DNA from: Triticum aestivum
Taxonomy: Eukaryota > Streptophyta > Magnoliopsida > Poales > Poaceae
Length of the DNA stretch: 64,000 nucleotides
Assembly (NCBI RefSeq): GCF_018294505.1
Contig: NC_057802.1
Span: forward strand, 316,232,921 to 316,296,920
Direction of reading: 5' to 3'
The position numbers and the translations under genes were made by a program. Positions 58,294-64,000 of this stretch are shown here, piece by piece; the stretch's first letter is position 1, and the number at the start of each line of letters is the position of its first letter. The notes beneath the pieces are model-generated. The model saw only the letters and a program-made list of their open reading frames with translations. It did no database searches and was not told where the DNA came from.

Positions 58294-61200
58294 CCAGGAG
58301 AAATCCAATAGCGTATGGCGATAATGTCATCCCCATCGAATCCTCATCTTCAAAGCATTTTCTTGCAAGGGCCTATCGCGAAAGAACTCAAGCTAATACT
58401 TTTTCATTTTCATGTAGTAGATCCTAGGAAACATACGTACGTTATATTTACAGCCCTTCTTCGGCAAGGGTATCCGGTAAAAGGAGGACGGTTCCTAATC
58501 TTTTGATCGGCAAAGGGTTCAATGCATTAGTTTTCGACTATGAACGAGTCAATCAGCTAGATCTACTTGCGGCAAACGGCACCTTCCTTTCCCAGCCAAT
58601 GGTACGTAAGGCAATGGTTGTTATTGAAGTTCAGATTAGGGAATACCCTAGGTTTCGGCTTTTTCCATGGTTCCGTAACGGTAGGTTTCGGCTCCTCGCT
58701 ACATCCCTTCCGCTCCTACTAAGGACACTACTGAACCGATAGAATTTTCCGAGCAAGCACTACCATAACTTATGGTATCTGATCAGTTATAAGCATTAGC
58801 CATCCAGGGAATGAAACTATGCGGCTACCTGTGCTGTCACACGGCTCCATTTATCGAAGAAAGGGATAAGACTGCTGCCATTAAGGCAATGAAATTGACG
58901 AGGAAGAGTCAGGAGTTTAGCTGCGCCAAAGCAGAGCAACGGAGGGAAGCAGCCGCGGCTGCACGGGTCCTGTGCATTATCAAAACTAGGCAATGTAGTA
59001 AATGAACAAAAGTTTCATTTACCACTGGGGTTCTTCATATGCATAGTCAGCTCAGGTAACGTCCAGAGGTGTTAATACAAAGCAAGAATTGGATTCCAAG
59101 TATTGCCATTTCGTGTTCAGAAGTCTGAAGCACATCATTTGCGGGAAGCAGTGAGGATGATAAGCGTACCGTATTGACGGTAGTGGAGAATGATCTCCGT
59201 CACGATATCGTACATATCTCCAGAGCACGAACGTACGGTATACAACCGAGTTGCCCGACGTCGGACACAACAAACTTTCGAGCACCCTGTTCATTTAGCC
59301 TCTTAATCGATGGAAAGAAAATAGAGGTCTGCAGCAAACAAGAGCAAGCGACACTAAACTACAGTAGTGATAAATTGGCGGAACCTTCTGATAAAATGAT
59401 AGATTGGAAACCAACACCAACATGTCCAGAAAGTCTAAAGGATAAGGCTTCTCTCGTCCAAAGAACGGTACTGAAGGCGAAAGATACTCCAAAATATGTC
59501 ATTGGATCCAGCTGCAACAATGAAGAGTGCCATCTTGAAGAAATCACTTGCTGCTTCCTCCACCATGTTCTCTAGTATCTGGTCTTTTCGAAGTAGCTTA
59601 TTAGCTGATAAGCACTAGCTGAGGCATCTAGCTAATGAGGTAATCTCTGCATATAATACCAACCAAGTTTGTTGTTGTTACTACATGTTGCGAGCATTTG
59701 GGAAAATGACAGAAACAGAAAATGGGTTTCTAGCTGCATAAGCACAATTATACAGAAAGCAGTCTCCTTTATTCGTATCTGGGGAAAGGGTTGGTTCTCC
59801 AAATTCTCTTTAAAGAATGTTAAAGCAGTACTGTAATTTTCTGGTGAAATGGAAAGTGGTTGCTACCATATTGTTTGTAGTGATTACATCATAATCCTCA
59901 TCTTCAAAGCAAGGCTATCCACCAGGGCTTCCAATGCTAGGCTAACCTCGGCAAAGAACCCAAGGGATTTGCAAATTCTTGAATTGATAGACTTTCGTAC
60001 AATGGCAAACAAACAGACGCGATAGAGGGTTTTAGGCTACTTGACAGTCAGCAGCTGAGTGGATGGTATAACTCTAGCCAGCAGGCGGGAGGGAACGAAA
60101 CGCTTTCCTGATCTTGAGCTACAATCCCTGACGTTGGTTGATTTAGCTGTGGTGTAGCTTAGGATCTTAAAGCTATGCAGCTGGGTTGATCCCTATCGAT
60201 GGAATGGAGCTTATCAACTCATGAATAGCATGGATCGCCTTGTACTATACCGGACTAAGGTGCAACAATGGAAGCATACCATGGATAATCCTGAGATACA
60301 TCCTACCTATGTCGAGAGCACAAAGATCAAGCTAAGTAAACAGCTCTAGTTAAGCCCACTGGAGTAAGGAAAATACAATAGGTTGCTTTTCCCCCACCAT
60401 ACCTTCCAATGATTGGTATCCCTTGATATGTTAACACAAACTAACCAGTTGTCCCTTCCCCTAGAGGGGTTTCCTATATGGATTCGTTCCCCTGAGCATC
60501 TTCCATGAATTGACGTATATGAGCGTAGTTATCAGGTACGCTGGGAGCTGGATTCTATCCCCGGGGATAGTGATTGATGGCATTGAGTTTTGATAGAAAA
60601 CTCGTATCAAAATCATACCAAAAGAAAGTCTCGATTCGAGGAACGGAATACAGGTCCATGATAGAACACAGACCGTTAAGAGAAAGGAAAGTAAGCATAG
60701 TCTTCATTGAACCGGAACTGGAAGATTGACTCGGGGAAATAGGAAATCCTTAATGCCGTGGGAAATCCATTGAGTATCCAAGGAAAAGGCAAGCTCAAGG
60801 TATTCTCCCCAATCTTTCCCTTTCGGTCAGACATCAGTTGTCAATAGGATCGGGTGGGCTGGGCACATAGCCGGAAATAAGAAATGGCAACAAGGCTCAA
60901 CAGAGCAGAGAGACAAGAATACCTATAGAGACATGAGAAAGAATAAGCCAAGGACAAAACGAGAATTCCGCATCCGGTGAAAGCTGAAGTCACATAGGGA
61001 AGGGAGTTTCTGCAGATGGAGAAAAGGGAGATATCACACTGTGTGTGATAGGTTATTAGCTGGAGGATTGAGATTGGTATATAGCATTCAGATAGTCCTT
61101 CTGAACTGAAATCATGGAAAGACTAGGCTCATCAGGCAGGGAAAGCTAGATATAGCCTAAAAAACCTCCACTTACAGATTCACATACTGGTTGGTATGTT

Positions 61201-62938
61201 CATCAAGTTCTCGATTACTACTTACGGTGCCCACCGACTTCCTTTAATGGTACGCCAAGATAGCGCTCATAATGACTACAAAGGCATATTTATTAGCCAG
61301 CTGTGGGATACTGCCCTAAAGCTGTTGTTCCGGTGATTAGATCAAAATGGAGTTCTTTCTACAAGAGCATCTCAAGTTGGTCAGGCGTCCCCAGGAGTGT
61401 TTCGATATCAGCAAGCACATTCTAACTATCTATAAATGGCATTTCGAGGTGAGAGAGAGTTCCAGCATATTACACAAAAGAGTGGGTAGACACATGCGTT
61501 GAGGCATTCCGTACAACAGGTGGATAAAGCCGTTTCTAGGCCATAGAAAAACATAGCATGTGACATTTATTTACATAGGACCAAGCATAATCGTTTTAGA
61601 TAAGAATCAATCAGCAGGTGAAAGGCAAACACTTCCTTCCTTGAATCCTACTCTTGCCCTAAAAAAGTACTAACCAAAGCCAAATCGTATGAAATATGCC
61701 TCTCTACGCGAATAAGCAGAAGTGAGCCCAATAGAACAGATCAGGAAAGAGTTTACTAAGCTATCGCGCACAGTAAAGATAATACCATATCTAGTTCCTG
61801 GCTAGCTCCCATCTTCGATGCATGGATCTAACTAACCAGAGATCGGACTCGTGTGCTTGAATCAAAAGAAAATACCGGTATTCTGTTCCAAATTAGGCTT
61901 GTAATTAGAGTTACCAATGGTAAGGATTGGCGTGGGTTTAGAGTGGGTAGCCCGCTCGCTATCTATGTCTTTCATTCCCATGGACTGGAAAACATCTTAC
62001 TCGCCATGGGGCGAAACTTCTCATCGTCAGCCTAAGTGATTATTTCTGTAAGCTAGAGAGAAGTACCCTTGATTGGGTTCTTCGAACGCCCTTAGGGAAG
62101 TGAAAGTGAAGGTTGATCAATAGCTTGAATCAGGATGATGCCGCTTAGAAAAGTCTTCTTTCTTCCTTTTCATTGTGACTCAAAAGCCACAAACAAGGGT
62201 TACTATTTAGGAGTGGAATTGCATTCTGTACAATGGGCATTTTCATTTCTCTTTCTGTGCTATGGCTATGGTTGACTTCTATCTCTCGACATGTAGAAAA
62301 GCTGATAAAAAGGAAATAATCTTCCAAATGGCAAATATGTGAACCATAAACCATAGATTTACCACCAATTGTGACTCAGGGAGATGAAAGGTATAGAATG
62401 GCTTATTCGTAAAAGAAGGCTCCCAGCCAAATATAGAATAGAAAGGAAGGGGCATCCCCGTGAGAAAACCAGGTGGTGTTACTTTCCTGCTTCCACCTGA
62501 ACCTGCTTGCAGGCCTTATAGAAAAGTCTTGTATAAGATAACTAGCTTCACAACAGGAATTCTCTAACTTACTTCTAGATAACGAACTTGCTGAAGGAGG
62601 TTAAGATAGTTTTTTGTTAATGGGGAGAGAGAAAAAGAGTCCTCGCTTTCATAATCGGTAATCAGAGTCCAGGCTTCCTACACCCATATTTTACGACAAT
62701 CTATGAACCGACTAACTCAACAGCTGGCCTTAGAGAAATGTCCTAACTTATCCAAGTGGTCCTAATAAATGGCCATGATGAAATACTCTTCCTTTCCCAG
62801 CGGCACTTGCTTGAAGGACTCGAAAGCTGACTAATGCTAATAGGAAAACAGAGCTTCCTTCAAACGCTGATCGATACCATCCACCAGAAGAAAACGTGAC
62901 CGCAACTACTTCCCGAATCAGCACCGTCTGGAGGCTTT
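58294..62938. other. Long intergenic stretch, no gene recognised
   Basis: There are 4.6 kb that I take as the last part of the mitochondrial block, on composition. Frames reach 133 codons (59174-59575, plus, with LLIDGKKIEVCSKQEQA) but show no known domain. From about 59600 to 61850 there is no frame of note. The right edge of the mitochondrial block is masked by the CACTA element starting at 62939. Confidence 0.4.
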
Positions 62939-63277
62939 CACTACAAAAAAAAGACACATCCGTGACATTTTGGGCCGAACGAATTTTTTTCTGTCATACT
63001 TATGACACTTCTATGACGATAATTGTGACAAAACCCGGTATCATCATAGATGTGGTGGGGTCCTACTTCTATGACAAAAAATCATGACAGAAAATGGGCT
63101 TTTCGTCCTAGGCGGGCCGGAGACGCAGCTGCATGACATTCTTTGGGCCGTCCATGACAGAAAAAACCGTGGTAGAAGCGAGGGTGAGGAAAATATCAGG
63201 TGTTCTCGGTTACGGTGGGTGGTCGGGGCCGAGCGATGCGCGTTTCTCTTGTACACGCACGCGCGTGGGTGCGAGGC

Positions 63278-63440
63278 GTTGGGCTCTAACTGAACCCAAG
63301 CGATTGCACTGCAGGCTACGCGTTACTGAACCCGAGCGATCGATCGATGGCTGTTAACTGAACCCGATCAAGCGATTCCTTCGCTACTGCTGCTAACTGA
63401 ACCCGATCGAGTGATTCCTTCGCTACTGCTGCTAACTGAA
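63278..63440. repeat. Subterminal repeats with AACTGAACCCGA core
   Basis: Two 39-bp units at 63356-63394 and 63395-63433 are nearly identical (AACTGAACCCGATC then CGATTCCTTCGCTACTGC with one or two changes). Degenerate units precede them from about 63284 (AACTGAACCCAAGC) and a partial one follows at 63434. Confidence 0.85.
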
Positions 63441-63638
63441 GCCAATCGATGCTGCCGGGGCCCACCACTTCCACGCCTAGGCCTAGGTGTGGATCTTCTG
63501 TGGCCCAAAACGGGCCATTCGCCTTCCAACGGCAGTTTCCGCACGCCGTTAGGGCGCAATAATCGCGGGACGTGGGGGAGTGGGCGCAGTTAATCACACG
63601 CCCCCCACGCCTCGCCTCCTCGGCTTCGCCGCACGAGG

Positions 63639-63647
63639 CTATAAATA
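63639..63647 (+). promoter_or_regulatory. TATA box of the CACTA gene
   Basis: CTATAAATA, about 148 bases before the ATG at 63788, following a GC-rich stretch. It fits a polymerase II promoter with a moderate leader. Confidence 0.65.
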
Positions 63648-63787
63648 GGGGGAGGAGGGGGAGCGGCAGACGCTGCAGCCCCTCGCCACCGCGCCGTCCC
63701 TCTAGTCATAGCACCACCCCGCAGCTTCGCCACCGCGGGGCCGTGGTTTCGCCGTCGCCGCGCCCTTCTCATCAGCTTCTTGCCCTC

Positions 63788-64000
63788 ATGTTGCGCGGCG
63801 GAGACTGGGACGGCTCCAACGTCCACGCGGACCACATCGACTTCCTCCGCAAGACGCGGCGGTTGCCTGGAAGGGACCATGTGCGGGTCCGTCTTGCACC
63901 GGAGAGGGAGATCTCGCCAGCACCGGAGGAGGGCGAGCGGGTAATCCTTCGCTCGCACTTCCTGCGCGGCCTTGGCCTGCCTGCGAGCAGCTTCTTTCGT
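63788..64000 (+). CDS. Start of a CACTA-associated protein, cut by the window edge
   Basis: The 71 codons from ATG 63788 are open to the last base. The segments HADHIDFLRKTRRLPGR, VRVRLAPERE, GERVILRSHFLRGLGLPAS and SFFR match the N-terminal part of plant proteins annotated as putative gypsy-type transposon domain (often PF04195), which are usually found in transposon-rich contexts. The function of this domain is not established. Whether it is part of the CACTA gene set or a nested second element needs the sequence to the right. Confidence 0.68.
   Translation, partial: MLRGGDWDGSNVHADHIDFLRKTRRLPGRDHVRVRLAPEREISPAPEEGERVILRSHFLRGLGLPASSFFR

Larger units (their letters stand above)
62939..64000 (+). 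mobile_element. CACTA transposon, left end (continues beyond the window)
   Basis: It begins CACTACAAAAAAAAGACAC, the terminal sequence of Triticeae CACTA elements, after the trinucleotide TTT that would be the 3-bp target duplication. The following 230 bases contain many short motifs of the type TATGACA and its reverse complement TGTCATA, typical of subterminal transposase-binding repeats. A GC-rich leader with degenerate 39-bp repeats, a TATA box and a coding start follow. The other end lies outside the window. Confidence 0.85.

Overview
The window looks like nuclear DNA of a Triticeae grass (wheat/Aegilops type). It carries a large block of mitochondrial DNA (a NUMT) that has decayed and been broken up by nested nuclear transposons. 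Mitochondrial-type sequence occupies five pieces: 1-3923, 14779-25094, 35333-37085, 48267-57098 and 58289-62938. Where a gene is cut, it resumes on the far side of the transposon next to a perfect target-site duplication. The mitochondrial genes carry premature stops, frameshifts and lost key residues, mostly explained by C-to-T or G-to-A changes. This fits a methylated nuclear location with no selection.

Mitochondrial content, left to right: unrecognised sequence with a 57-bp duplication; a broken chimeric ORF upstream of cox1 whose layout (first 11 codons shared with cox1, about 256 codons long) matches the male-sterility-associated orf256 of Triticum timopheevii; cox1, split after codon 30; a Ty3/gypsy reverse-transcriptase relic; a relic of a linear-plasmid type B DNA polymerase; atp1 with a damaged P-loop and a late frameshift; atp9; the tail of nad3; an intact 169-codon unknown ORF; a tRNA-like structure; a Ty1/copia relic; and long stretches without a recognisable gene, including a 151-bp tandem duplication and a 186-codon unknown ORF.

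Transposons: (1) 3924-14778 is a non-autonomous LTR element with very long LTRs and no gag-pol, inserted in cox1. One LTR has lost about 1.1 kb of GC-rich sequence. (2) 25095-35332 is an Athila-type gypsy element with nearly intact gag-pol and an extra coiled-coil ORF. (3) 37086-48266, minus strand, is a Tat-type gypsy element with two RNase H domains. Its LTRs are full of GGCAAG/CTTGCC hairpins, and it carries a plus-strand, antisense B3-domain-like gene with its own TATA box. (4) 57099-58288 is a solo LTR. (5) From 62939 to the right edge lies the end of a CACTA transposon with subterminal repeats, a TATA box and the start of a coding region.

Nothing suggests a bacterial gene set or a CRISPR array. 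The genes do not form a working pathway. The value of the locus is historical: it fossilises a mitochondrial gene order around cox1, atp1 and atp9, and shows the order and mechanism of later transposon insertions. Family names, divergence counts and ages were judged by eye and not computed.
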